Of a DNA stretch of 64,000 bases, positions 9,512 through 18,174 are shown in pieces. This DNA comes from Bisbaumannia sp015645095 (GTDB lineage: Bacteria > Pseudomonadota > Gammaproteobacteria > Pseudomonadales > Halomonadaceae), in NCBI GenBank assembly GCA_036871055.1, contig CP141893.1, positions 2,108,001 through 2,172,000 on the forward strand, given 5' to 3'. Both the position numbers and the translations under genes were made by a program. The notes beneath the pieces were generated by a model. The model saw nothing but the letters and a program-made list of their open reading frames with translations, did no database searches and was not told the DNA's origin. How positions within the stretch are numbered: the first letter of the stretch is position 1; each line of letters starts with the position of its first letter.

Positions 9512-10941
9512 ATGACTTGCCTCACAGCTTGCAAAGATGCCAGGAACGCCTCCTGGCCATAATGTTGCAGGGCGCGCCGTCGCCCCGCCTCTCCCAGGCG
9601 GATCAAGTGCTCCGGAGTGGTCGCCAGGCGGCCCAAGCGGCGAGCCAGGCCTTCGATATCGCCCCGCGGCACCAGATACCCCGTCACGCCCTCCTCCACC
9701 AGCTCCGGCAAGGCCCCCCAGGCATAGGCCACCACCGGCCGTGCGGCGGCCATCGCCTCCAGCACCGTACGCCCGAAGGATTCCTGAAAGTGCGAAAGGT
9801 TAACCACCACATCGAGCGCTGCCAATGCCTCTCGGGGATGCCGTACATAGCCACAGTAGTGCAGGTTGGCGGGGAGCCGCCCCTCGGCCTGCTGAGCCAG
9901 TAACTCGTCCAGGGACGCGCTGCCCGGGCCATACAGCAGGCACTCGGCATGAACCCCCTGGGCCAGCAGCTCCGCCGCCAGGAGCAACATGTCGTCGAGC
10001 CCCTTCTTGGCGATCAGGCTACCGAGCAGACCTACCCGCAGGGGAGCCCCGGGGTCCCGCCTGGGAGGCGGCAGCTCGACCAGGTCCGACATCGGCAGGC
10101 TATTGGGGACGACGGCCACGGGCCTGCCGGTATCGGCGAAGGCCCGGCCGGTATGACGAGAGTTGGCAATCAGCAGGTCACTGCGCGATGCCGTCGCGGC
10201 GACGATCGCCCCCGCCGGAGCCCCCAGCGCGAAACAGAGCTGGGGATCATGCTCGGGCAGCTCGCGCACATGGGTGATCACCGGCAGGCCCAGGGTACGG
10301 GCGGCCAGGGCCGGGCTCTCCAGGGTCAGGGTATTGAGGTAGACCGCACGCACCCGGTGACGGCGCAGCACGGCCTCGAAGGCCGCCACGGTCGCGGCCG
10401 GTGCCGTTCGCTGAGGGTGCCACCAACCATAGGGCAACACCACCACGCAGCGCACCCGGCCGAGCAGATCCCTCACATAGGCGGGGTTGGCCAGGGTGGG
10501 CAGGGTCACCACCAGGTCGTAGCCCAGTTGGTCGAGCCCCCGAGCCACATCCTGCAGGCTCCGCTCGGCCCCCATGGGCGTGGACGTCAGGCTGTGCCCA
10601 CACAGCATCAGGCAAGGACGGGGCTTGGCCCCGGCCCTGGCGCCCTCGATCTCCACCGGCAAGATGCAGCGCCGCCCCAGCCAGCGGTAATGCCGCAAGG
10701 CCCGCCAGGGCGACCCGGCCACGGGCCCGTGACGCCAGGCATAGGCCTCGAGACTCAACCAGGCATTAGGGGAGCGCCCCTCATTAGCCCCATGCTCGAG
10801 GAAGTGACGCCTGGCCGCCATGCCGGCTTCGGCCACATCGGCGTAATGGGCCAGGTACCAGGTATCGTCCAGTACCGCCCTGGCCAGTGACGCCCTCAGG
10901 CGCCTGGCCAGGCCACGCCGCAGGCGACGCACCCAGCTCAT
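9508..10941 (-). CDS. Glycosyltransferase family 4 with N-terminal WYLxxYxDV module
   Basis: The ATG at 10941 overlaps the upstream stop as ATGA and gives 477 residues; a longer frame to 11157 is shadow coding. Residues about 20-55 form a small module, DTWYLAHYADV then EGRSP, which recurs in two other proteins of this operon. The rest is GT-B: an SLTSTPMGAERSL segment, ending in the GT4 donor signature (FQESFGRTVLEAMAAARPVV, then GVTGYLVP). It should transfer an unidentified sugar in the cytoplasm. The module may be a docking element shared by enzymes of one assembly complex, which is an inference from its repetition. Confidence 0.82.
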   Translation of the reverse strand: MSWVRRLRRGLARRLRASLARAVLDDTWYLAHYADVAEAGMAARRHFLEHGANEGRSPNAWLSLEAYAWRHGPVAGSPWRALRHYRWLGRRCILPVEIEGARAGAKPRPCLMLCGHSLTSTPMGAERSLQDVARGLDQLGYDLVVTLPTLANPAYVRDLLGRVRCVVVLPYGWWHPQRTAPAATVAAFEAVLRRHRVRAVYLNTLTLESPALAARTLGLPVITHVRELPEHDPQLCFALGAPAGAIVAATASRSDLLIANSRHTGRAFADTGRPVAVVPNSLPMSDLVELPPPRRDPGAPLRVGLLGSLIAKKGLDDMLLLAAELLAQGVHAECLLYGPGSASLDELLAQQAEGRLPANLHYCGYVRHPREALAALDVVVNLSHFQESFGRTVLEAMAAARPVVAYAWGALPELVEEGVTGYLVPRGDIEGLARRLGRLATTPEHLIRLGEAGRRRALQHYGQEAFLASLQAVRQVI

Positions 10942-12964
10942 GGCGCCCGCCCACCGGCGCGCAGATAAACTCGCAGCGCCTCGCCGACTTCCGCCGCCAG
11001 GAGCTGGCCATCGAGCGACTCGGGGGGCCGCGACGAGTTCAGGACAGGCACACGATCCGGCCACTCCAACGGGTCGGGCGACGGCAACTGCGCCACTAGA
11101 CGCTCGCACTGAAACTCCAAGCCGGGATGGGCCAAGGCGATCCCCTCCTCGTGACACAACTCCCAGATGTCGTCCGCCACCTGGCGGCTGGCGAAGTCAT
11201 CGGGGCGGCTCCAGGGGCAGAGGACGACGGAACGCCCGGCCTGGCACTGTGAGAGCAAGGCCTTGAGCAGAGGCCGCAGCCTCGGATTGCGCGGCGAAAG
11301 CTCCGCAAGCACGGCAACATCATAGTCTTGGCTGGCCAACTTGCTGCTCCCAAGCGGCACGGGAAAAGGCCGACGCCAACCATCCGTCTCCATCACCGGC
11401 ACCACCTGTCGCCGATGCCACCAGGCGGCAGCCTGATGGTAGAGATACCGCAAGCCGTTATGGATGGTACGCACATGGGTCGCCGACTGCCGCGTCAGCG
11501 ACGAGGGCTGTACCAGGGAAAACGCCAGAGGAGCCTTCGGCAACACCTTGAGAATCGCTCGCTCACCATAGTGATTGCGAATACGCTCGATGAACTCGTT
11601 GTCTGCGGCCACACGCACCTCATCCCAGAGCCCCAGGGTCTCAACGACCTCACGGGACACCAGTAAGGAGGAAGGATTAGGCTCCAACCAATCGGGGCAA
11701 AGGTGCCAGGGGCCCAACGCTCGCAGTTGGGCGTCGACCCGGATCCAGCTGGAGAGGGAAGCCTTGGCCCCGCGATGGCGCAACAGAGCCTTGACCTGAC
11801 GCGTGATCTTCTCAGGATGTGACCAGTCATCGCTATCATGTACCGTCAGATAGTCACCGCGGGCGGCTTGCATTCCGGTATTGCGCGCCGCATAGGCACC
11901 CCGGTTGCTCTCGTGACGAATCAGCCGCACTCGCGGCTCGAACCGGGCCAGCTCGGCGACCTTCTCGGCGGTATCGTCCTCACTGGCATCGTCTACCACC
12001 AGGATCTCCAAGCGCGGCCAGCTCTGCGCCAGCAGCGACTCCAGGGCCAGGAGAACCGTGGCCGATGCATTGTAGACGGGCATCACTACCGAGACTCGGG
12101 GCAACTGGCGACTTCGAGCCCGGGCCCGTACCCGTCGGGTACACAGCCCCCCCAGGCTTAACTGGAGGGCGCCCTTCCGCAAATGCAGGGGCGCCAACTT
12201 GTAGCGCTTGAGCCAGTCGTTGAGTCCAGCCAGGCGCGCCTCCACCGGCAACGAGAGCTGGCTGAGCTCCAGCAAAGCGGCATCAGGCGAGCCGGACGAA
12301 AAATGCCCTGCCTCGCAGAGTGCCTTCACGGCCTCCTCATCCTCCAAGTGGAGCAGCACTTGGCCAGCGCCTGGGGAACACGAGCGGCGAAACGCCCATC
12401 GCCAAGCGGCTGCAACCGCTGCAGATATTCCAGCGCCCGGGCATGTTGGCCCTGACCATAGTGCCAACTAGCCAGATACCACAGCGCATCGGCGCTGCCC
12501 TCACCGGCCAGTCGCTCCAGGGCCAAAACGCCAGTGCCCGCATGGCCATGCCAGGCCTGGTGATGGTGCCAAACCGGCGAGCCGTGCAGGCCAGCGAAGT
12601 CGCTGATCACTCCCTTTGGTGATGGCAAGCGCCCCTCGTGTACCCCGAAACGCAAGAAATGTAGCAATGGGTTGGACTTGGCCTGCGCCACGTCGGGGTA
12701 ACGTTCGAGATACCAGGTCGTGTGGAAAGCGTCACCCGGTATCAATCGCTTGCGCCAGCCAACCCGAAGGAAATGAAGTACCGGGCGCAGCACCAGCCAG
12801 CGTTCCCATCGGCCCAACTGACGCCGATAGGTGTGAGTCTCCCAGGCCCCGCTCCCGCGTAGCGTCTCGAGAGCCTCGCGCTCCCGTGGCAAAGGCAGCG
12901 GCCAATAGCCCAGAACATTGCGTTTCAATGCACGTGCCAACCAGGCGGTTCGCATGCCGGTCAA
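10938..12964 (-). pseudogene. Glycosyltransferase family 2, split by a one-base frameshift
   Basis: Two overlapping frames together make one protein. The first (12964-12326) encodes a TTWYLERYPDV/EGRLPS module and a helical repeat region ending ALAKCCSTW. The second (to 10938) continues VLLHLEDEEAVKAL and then a GT2 domain: VSVVMPVYN, VVDDASEDDT, and HDSDDW as the metal site. At 12357-12361 the coding strand reads GCCAAGTGCTG. Adding one G (AAGGTG) fuses the frames as ALAK-VLLHLE and gives about 675 residues. The start is probably the TTG at 12964 in a TTGA overlap with the fusion gene upstream; an ATG lies at 12955. Either the gene is inactivated or the base is a sequencing error. A GT2-only product from an internal start is possible. 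Confidence 0.75.
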
Positions 12965-15729
12965 ACTCCCTTGAGCCAGCTTTTCAAACTACTCAACAAG
13001 CCGCGGCGCGGCTCCCCAGCCTCCAGCGCCTCACGGCCAATTGGAGCGTCGATTTCGCTCGCCTGGGGAACTGGCGCCTCACCTAGCGTAAAAAGCATCT
13101 CCCTTGCCTCATCGCTACGTAATGCCTCGATACGCTCGACGCAATGGTCGTCATCGAGCAAGCGACTCACCAGGCTCGGCGGATTCTGCCGACGACTCAT
13201 CATTCCCATAACGTTGGCAGGCAGTGCCAGCAAGGCATCGCTGCCCCCTGCCAGATAGAGTGTCGTACTGTCCGGGGCGGTGACCCCTTCGCCTTTCAGG
13301 CCATGCTGATGGCAGTAGCCGAGTAGCCGAGTGCGCTCCACTTTGCTCAGCGACGATGCAATCTGCACGCGCAAGCTACTCCGCTCGCCCACGGCCGGCG
13401 GGCGCAGTTCCTCCTTGCGCCTCTTGAGCATGCAGCGCAGGAAGGCATCCGCCACACTGATCGACGGCCCCTCCACCGGGAAAGTGGCCGCGGCCAGGGA
13501 TGGGCTGGTATTCAGCTCGCAGACACAACTACGCTCCGGGTCCAACGGCTGCGTGTAATCTGCCACGATGATATCGACACCGGCCCGCTTGAGCCCTGGC
13601 ACCGCCGCCACCGCCTTTACCGCGGCCTCGAGCACCGATGGATGCACCTGATCCATCACGTTGGCCGTGTCGGCCCCCTGGCTGATCGAGTTGACGCTGC
13701 TCAGTCGAACGAACTGTCCATCCTCGGGAACCGATTCAAGGTCAAGCCCCTGGCGCGCCAACTGTTTTTTCGTCGTCTCACTGACCTTGAGGGGGCTGTT
13801 CTTGAGCCGCGGATTATTGTGCCGCCACTCGTTCTTGCGCTGAATCAGCGCCTGCACACTGTTCAGGCCATCGCCCACCACGTGGGGCGCCACCCGGTAG
13901 ATCGCCGCCACGGCCTTGCCATTGGCCACGAAGACCCTGAGCTCCTGACCCTCGATATGTCGCTCGACCAAGACCCGCCCGTTATTACGGGCCACCACGC
14001 GCTCATTCTCGGCGACCCGAGCCAGCGCCCAGCGCAACTCTTCTACATCTTGTATACCGGCCGTGACTCCGGCACCGCCGGTGCCGACCACCGGCTTGAC
14101 CACCACCGGCCAACCCAGCTCGCGAGCATAGGAGCAGGCCAGCTCTACCTCTTCCACCGCGAAATCCTGCCCCTCCGCCACCGGCACTCCCGACTCGGCC
14201 ATGCAGCGCTTGGCCTCGTTCTTGTGGCGACAGATATGGCGCGCTTCCTTGTCCAGGGCCAGGCTCATGCTCCAGGCAATTCTGGCCAGCACTCGGCCTT
14301 GGGTACTCTTCACTCTCAAACGAGTCGAAGAGCGTCGCTCGCAGGTCAGACCGGCCAGCAAGGCAGCACGCTCCATCAGCGCGCTATCCAAGGGCTTCTG
14401 GCCAAGCAGCAGCAGTTCGGGGTGATGGTATCGCGCCTGATCATTCGACTCGCTCGAGGAGTCGCTAGCTGGTGCCGGACTCACCACAGCCGCGGGATAG
14501 CGCTCCACCAGATAGCGTTCCAGTACGGTTTCATCAAGATCGGTACCCAGCCCTGGCGCCTCGCCCAACACCATGCGACGAGACGTCGTCTTGGCAAAGG
14601 CGAGCGGCTGACGGGCCATATTGGCTTCGACGTTTCTCGCCGGCGTGGTGGTGCAGTGGTCGAGCCTCGGCAAGGCACGCGCCAACTGATAGATGGCCCG
14701 ACCAGTAACATCGCTGGTACCGATCATGCCGCCGATATAGATCTGTGCCTCGGGGAAAACCTTACTCGCATATTCGCCCATGGCGAGCGCAGGCAGCAGC
14801 CCCCCCGCCTTGGGCACCTTGATGTTGATTGCCCCCACTCCCCCGGCGGCCAATAGGCGTTTCAGGTCCTCCAGGTCCCATAGCGATTCATCGGCCATGA
14901 TTACCAGGCGCCCTGCCTTCGGCGGCAAACGGCGATCCGCCAAAGCCTGCAGCTCGCACAGTGACCGAAAGTGCTCTGCAGCGACTGGCTGCTCGAGGAT
15001 CAAGCGCTGCTCTGGGTGTGGCTGCTCCTGCATCCACGCCATCAACTCCTCCACCAGCCTCTCTGCGCCTTCCGGAGTCAGTGCCTCATTCAAGTCCAGC
15101 CAGTAAGCGAGGTGCCTGTCTGCGAGGCGATTGGCCTCGCGCATGGCCCCAAGCCGTTGCAGGTTGAGGGCCGTATCGTCCTCCCCCTTACAGCGGTAGG
15201 CCCGGTAGACGCTTGCCTGCTGCTGAAAGCGCTCGGCCAGTTTCTCCAGGGGCTGCGAGGAGCCCGAGGTGGTGGCGGTGGCCGCCACCTGCTCGCGCCG
15301 CTGGCCCAGCAGTTGACTGACCGTCAGCCCCAGGTGGCGAGCCGCCAGATCCAGCAGTGCGATCTCGAAGCCAGAAAGGAGCCCACGAAAGGGCTTGTGA
15401 CGATTCTGGCGAGTAGCGAACCCCTGCGCGACACTTTCCAATTGGCGATAGACCGCCGCAATGCTCTGCAAGGCTTGCTCGCGGCTTTCACATGCCAGCG
15501 CACTCCCTTGCAAAACGGCAAGCATGGCCTCTATCACGGCACCATTCAGCTTACGGTTATCACCGGTTAGCTTGCTGCCGCGCGCTGCAGCCTCTCCGAT
15601 ACCAGCATGCTGCGCACTGGAGAGCCGAACCACGTAATTGGTGGAACGCGTGGTGGTATGGCGCGACGTGCTGAACGGGTTACGCAGCGGCATGGTGTAC
15701 ATGAATGCCTGCGCACTCTCTATTTTCAT
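12961..15729 (-). CDS. Enolase-superfamily epimerase fused to cyanophycin-synthetase-like ATP-grasp ligase
   Basis: In this 922-residue protein, residues 1 to about 400 form an enolase-superfamily barrel of the muconate-lactonizing/dipeptide-epimerase type. RCK (R179, K181) stands in for the KxK motif, D212, E246 and D280-E281 are the metal ligands, and K304 in NIKVPKAGG is the second catalytic lysine. After a Ser-rich linker (about 420-430), residues 435-775 are an ATP-grasp ligase with K545 (VVVKPVVG), HVVGDG, a QGADTANV-VHP segment and E738-x-N740. A small alpha/beta domain follows (about 785-850). The expected roles are alpha-carbon epimerisation of an amino acid or dipeptide and ATP-dependent amide formation. 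The ATG at 15729 is preferred over TTG at 15732. The substrate is unknown. Confidence 0.85.
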   Translation of the reverse strand: MKIESAQAFMYTMPLRNPFSTSRHTTTRSTNYVVRLSSAQHAGIGEAAARGSKLTGDNRKLNGAVIEAMLAVLQGSALACESREQALQSIAAVYRQLESVAQGFATRQNRHKPFRGLLSGFEIALLDLAARHLGLTVSQLLGQRREQVAATATTSGSSQPLEKLAERFQQQASVYRAYRCKGEDDTALNLQRLGAMREANRLADRHLAYWLDLNEALTPEGAERLVEELMAWMQEQPHPEQRLILEQPVAAEHFRSLCELQALADRRLPPKAGRLVIMADESLWDLEDLKRLLAAGGVGAINIKVPKAGGLLPALAMGEYASKVFPEAQIYIGGMIGTSDVTGRAIYQLARALPRLDHCTTTPARNVEANMARQPLAFAKTTSRRMVLGEAPGLGTDLDETVLERYLVERYPAAVVSPAPASDSSSESNDQARYHHPELLLLGQKPLDSALMERAALLAGLTCERRSSTRLRVKSTQGRVLARIAWSMSLALDKEARHICRHKNEAKRCMAESGVPVAEGQDFAVEEVELACSYARELGWPVVVKPVVGTGGAGVTAGIQDVEELRWALARVAENERVVARNNGRVLVERHIEGQELRVFVANGKAVAAIYRVAPHVVGDGLNSVQALIQRKNEWRHNNPRLKNSPLKVSETTKKQLARQGLDLESVPEDGQFVRLSSVNSISQGADTANVMDQVHPSVLEAAVKAVAAVPGLKRAGVDIIVADYTQPLDPERSCVCELNTSPSLAAATFPVEGPSISVADAFLRCMLKRRKEELRPPAVGERSSLRVQIASSLSKVERTRLLGYCHQHGLKGEGVTAPDSTTLYLAGGSDALLALPANVMGMMSRRQNPPSLVSRLLDDDHCVERIEALRSDEAREMLFTLGEAPVPQASEIDAPIGREALEAGEPRRGLLSSLKSWLKGV

Positions 15730-15785
15730 CAAACGGAACCTTGTAGAGCGAACCAGAGCATCCTTTCACAGAATGCCCAGCACCA

Positions 15786-16673
15786 TCATGACCCAGCCAA
15801 CTCAAACATCGCTCCGAGATAGGCATCGGCCTGATCTCCGAAGGCATGGTAAGTGCCCGGTACCGCCGTCAGCTCGCCCAGTACCACACCCTGGTGGGTC
15901 TCGTAGAGGTCGATGCGACAGAACGGCACGGGCAGGCTGGCCGACACCCTCTCGGCGGTGGCCAGCAACACTTGAGGGTTGCGCGGCGACAGCAACGTAG
16001 GGTCGAGTGCGCCATCGTACTTGCCAGTATCCACCGGGCACCAGTCGCGATCATACCACCGGTAGCGCTGTCCCTGCCGACTACGCGCCACCTGCAGCAC
16101 CAGGGCAGTTCGTCCACGAAAAGCGTAGAACTTGAAATCATCCACCGGGCGCAACAGCCCGGAGGGTGGCAACAGCAACTCCTCCAACTGCCAATGGTTG
16201 GGAAACTGGTGCTCCCGCATCTCGGCATACAGGTATTCGAGGATCTCCACCAGCCGCATGGCACGACGCTGTTGCAGGCAATTGAAGGTGATCTCGTCGA
16301 GCCTCTGAAGCGACAGCACGCCACGGGAACTATGCGCCTGCTTGGGCTTGATCACGCAGTCATCGATACCTTCGAGCACCTCTCGCAGGTTCTGTAGCGC
16401 AAAGTCTTCCCGAAGAATACGCGCCGTAGCCACGCCTTGAGCCGCCATCTGCCGGGACACCCAGGCGCGATCTACCGCAAGTTGCTCGAAGGAAGTGACA
16501 CCGGACTGGCGCGCCTCACGCTGATAACGCCGTACCAGGGCATCCATCGCGGCCCGAAACGAGGGTGGCGCCGGCGGCGTACCCTTACGCGCCGGATGGG
16601 AAGCCTGCATCCACTCCAGCACCTCAACCCCCGCTGCAAAGGCATGATAAGAAGGAATATTTGACAGCGACAT
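15786..16673 (-). CDS. TupA-like ATP-grasp protein
   Basis: The 295-residue protein has an ATP-grasp plan. CVIKPKQAHSSRGV supplies the nucleotide lysine and glycine-like loop, and WQLEELLLPP gives the hinge glutamate. DDFKFYAFRGRTALVLQV, YDRDW, and finally FCRIDLYETHQGVVLGELTAVPG form the metal-binding end. The DDFKFYAF...DLY...GELT order is typical of TupA-like ATP-grasp proteins, named after a gene for teichuronopeptide synthesis in an alkaliphilic Bacillus, where glutamate and glucuronate polymers are combined. A role in joining an amino acid to a uronic or other acidic sugar is inferred. Its ATG shares one base with the stop of the small membrane-protein gene upstream (TAATG). Confidence 0.78.
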   Translation of the reverse strand: MSLSNIPSYHAFAAGVEVLEWMQASHPARKGTPPAPPSFRAAMDALVRRYQREARQSGVTSFEQLAVDRAWVSRQMAAQGVATARILREDFALQNLREVLEGIDDCVIKPKQAHSSRGVLSLQRLDEITFNCLQQRRAMRLVEILEYLYAEMREHQFPNHWQLEELLLPPSGLLRPVDDFKFYAFRGRTALVLQVARSRQGQRYRWYDRDWCPVDTGKYDGALDPTLLSPRNPQVLLATAERVSASLPVPFCRIDLYETHQGVVLGELTAVPGTYHAFGDQADAYLGAMFELAGS

Positions 16674-16837
16674 TAGAACAGCCCAAGAGAGGCAAGCCAG
16701 CTACGCGACTGAGGAAGCAGCAGCAGCCCTATGACGACCAGCACAAAGACCACCACCAGCGGCATGAGCAGGTGCCTGACAATACGCCGCGCCAAGTGAA
16801 ATAGAAATATCTGAAGAACACGGTTTAGCTGAGGCAT
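16673..16837 (-). CDS. Small single-pass membrane protein (54 aa)
   Basis: A short frame from ATG 16837 to TAA encodes 54 residues: a basic amphipathic N terminus (HLARRIVRHLL), one hydrophobic stretch of about 18 residues (about 25-42), then a short tail ending ASLGLF. Its stop and the start of the TupA-like gene share a base (TAATG), which strongly suggests translational coupling and supports it as a real gene. Base composition is GC-rich like the genes downstream, not AT-rich like those upstream. No family is recognised. It could anchor the ATP-grasp ligases at the membrane near the exporter, but that is speculation. No strong ribosome-binding site precedes the ATG. Confidence 0.55.
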   Translation of the reverse strand: MPQLNRVLQIFLFHLARRIVRHLLMPLVVVFVLVVIGLLLLPQSRSWLASLGLF

Positions 16838-16939
16838 AAGAGCAACCGATCAGAATTAGCGGGTAACTATGAGTTAAGAAATGAGTGAGACTCGACAACA
16901 CCTACCCAAATACCGACTATAGAAATCAATTTCGAACAG

Positions 16940-16968
16940 ATTATCGATAACGCCTACGCCACAATCAA
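16940..16968 (-). promoter_or_regulatory. Predicted sigma-70 promoter
   Basis: On the minus strand TTGATT (16968-16963) and GATAAT (16945-16940) are separated by exactly 17 bases, matching the -35 and -10 consensus at 4 and 5 of 6 positions. Start of transcription would fall near 16933, about 95 bases before the 54-residue membrane-protein gene. It could supply the epimerase and TupA-like genes independently of the distant ops-controlled start. The region is AT-rich, so a chance match is possible. Confidence 0.35.
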
Positions 16969-17093
16969 CTTACAACAAGCCAGAGAACGAAAAACAACCC
17001 CCCCACTGCCACCAAAAACAACCACCATGAATAAAAGTTCACCATGAAAAACAACAGAAGCGCTGCCTTAACCAGAAAGGGCAACAGACGCAT
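16965..17093 (-). CDS. Possible small hydrophobic protein (42 aa)
   Basis: ATG at 17093 opens a 42-residue frame that is almost wholly hydrophobic apart from R2 and K9, with two likely membrane segments (about residues 4-21 and 23-41) and aromatic-rich centre NFYSWW. It follows the ATP-grasp gene that ends at 17127 by 33 bases. GGGG lies about 10 bases ahead of the ATG, a weak ribosome-binding site; an upstream in-frame TTG is also possible. No family is recognised. Position and character resemble the 54-residue membrane protein downstream, but an open frame of this size can arise by chance. Confidence 0.3.
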   Translation of the reverse strand: MRLLPFLVKAALLLFFMVNFYSWWLFLVAVGGLFFVLWLVVS

Positions 17094-17126
17094 GTATAAG
17101 GCGCCCCAACATGACCGCCAAAACAA

Positions 17127-18164
17127 TCAACAATCCATATCAACCCCAAAAACATGGTCTATTATATTTTTCGCAACATCACGTGCCTCTCCAGCAGAAG
17201 GAAAGGCGTGTGCTGTCAGACCAGGATCCCAATTAACCTCTATAACCACCGATTTAGAACCACTTGAAAAGTGATCATTAGACAAAATATCAACCCCAGC
17301 ATACTCTAATCCGGGGATAGCCTTACATGCCCTAACAGCAAGTTTCTTAAGATCTGGATGCACATCACCTGTAATATCAACATTTTCCGCCCCCGTTGAA
17401 ATATTTGAATTCCTCCTAACAAACACCTTCACCCCTTCAGGAACAACTGACTCAATATCATACCCCTGCTCTCTCAAAACAAAAGAAACCGAGTCATCAA
17501 GCCTGATTTTTTTCAGAGACGGAACACCCAGAAAAGAACGCCTCTCATTCTCTTCATTCACAAGCTGGATAATAGGTTTAACGCCATCCCCAACAACTGA
17601 AGGCACCCTTCTCTCCGAAACAGCCACTACTTCATCACCAACCACGAAATACCTACAGTCTCTTCCTTCCAAGTACTCCTCAACAAGTATATCCTTACCT
17701 GTTTTCTCGACCAGCCCCCATGCCTCGAAAAACGACTCTCTCCCTTTAAGATTCAAGTGAACATCTTTCCCATGAATACCCACCACAGGCTTGATAACCT
17801 TTGGAAGCGAGTCAGCCTCATAATATTTCAGCGCTTTATTTTTAGATTTACCTGAAAATGCTTTCCCTTTAGGAGTTGGCACACCAGCTTCCCTCAAATA
17901 CTGAGAAGTAAGGTGTTTGTAGGCCGTTATTTTCTGAGCATGAGCGGGCATCCGGCAACACATAACTCCAGAAAACAACTCCCGACGTACTTCGCTTGAT
18001 ATCTCAAAAAATCTATTTGAGATCCTCCTCACCCCCAAGCCACTATTAATGGCAGAGTTAACAATCATGGCCATATTGTACCTCTTGGCCTTTAGCAGCT
18101 CATGAACCTCTTTGTGAGCAGCCCACTCATACACCCCTTTATCTTTAATCAAAACACACCCCAA
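17127..18164 (-). CDS. ATP-grasp carboxylate-amine ligase (cyanophycin synthetase-like)
   Basis: The 345-residue protein has the ATP-grasp fold of the CphA/GshF group. KVIKPVVGIHGKDV binds nucleotide, LVEEYLEGRDCRYFVV forms the hinge, RRVPSVVGDG follows, then RRNSNISTGAENVDITGDVHP, and the metal-binding end IEVNWDPGLTAHAF. It lacks the extra C-terminal domain of its neighbours. Such enzymes activate a carboxylate as acyl phosphate and join it to an amine; the substrate pair here is unknown. The 5' end is uncertain: TTG 18164 is 10 bases after the upstream stop, but no good ribosome site precedes it. Composition is clearly AT-richer than the flanking rfb and glycosyltransferase genes. Confidence 0.8.
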   Translation of the reverse strand: MGCVLIKDKGVYEWAAHKEVHELLKAKRYNMAMIVNSAINSGLGVRRISNRFFEISSEVRRELFSGVMCCRMPAHAQKITAYKHLTSQYLREAGVPTPKGKAFSGKSKNKALKYYEADSLPKVIKPVVGIHGKDVHLNLKGRESFFEAWGLVEKTGKDILVEEYLEGRDCRYFVVGDEVVAVSERRVPSVVGDGVKPIIQLVNEENERRSFLGVPSLKKIRLDDSVSFVLREQGYDIESVVPEGVKVFVRRNSNISTGAENVDITGDVHPDLKKLAVRACKAIPGLEYAGVDILSNDHFSSGSKSVVIEVNWDPGLTAHAFPSAGEARDVAKNIIDHVFGVDMDC

Positions 18165-18174
18165 AAAGGCTATT

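Larger units (their letters stand above)
16838..17126. other. AT-rich spacer inside the ATP-grasp array
   Basis: This 289-bp interval separates the AT-rich ATP-grasp genes from the GC-rich TupA-like gene and marks a compositional switch. It holds one possible small hydrophobic gene and one promoter-like pair on the minus strand, listed separately. No terminator hairpin was seen, so transcription from the upstream capsule operon may pass through. Confidence 0.5.
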
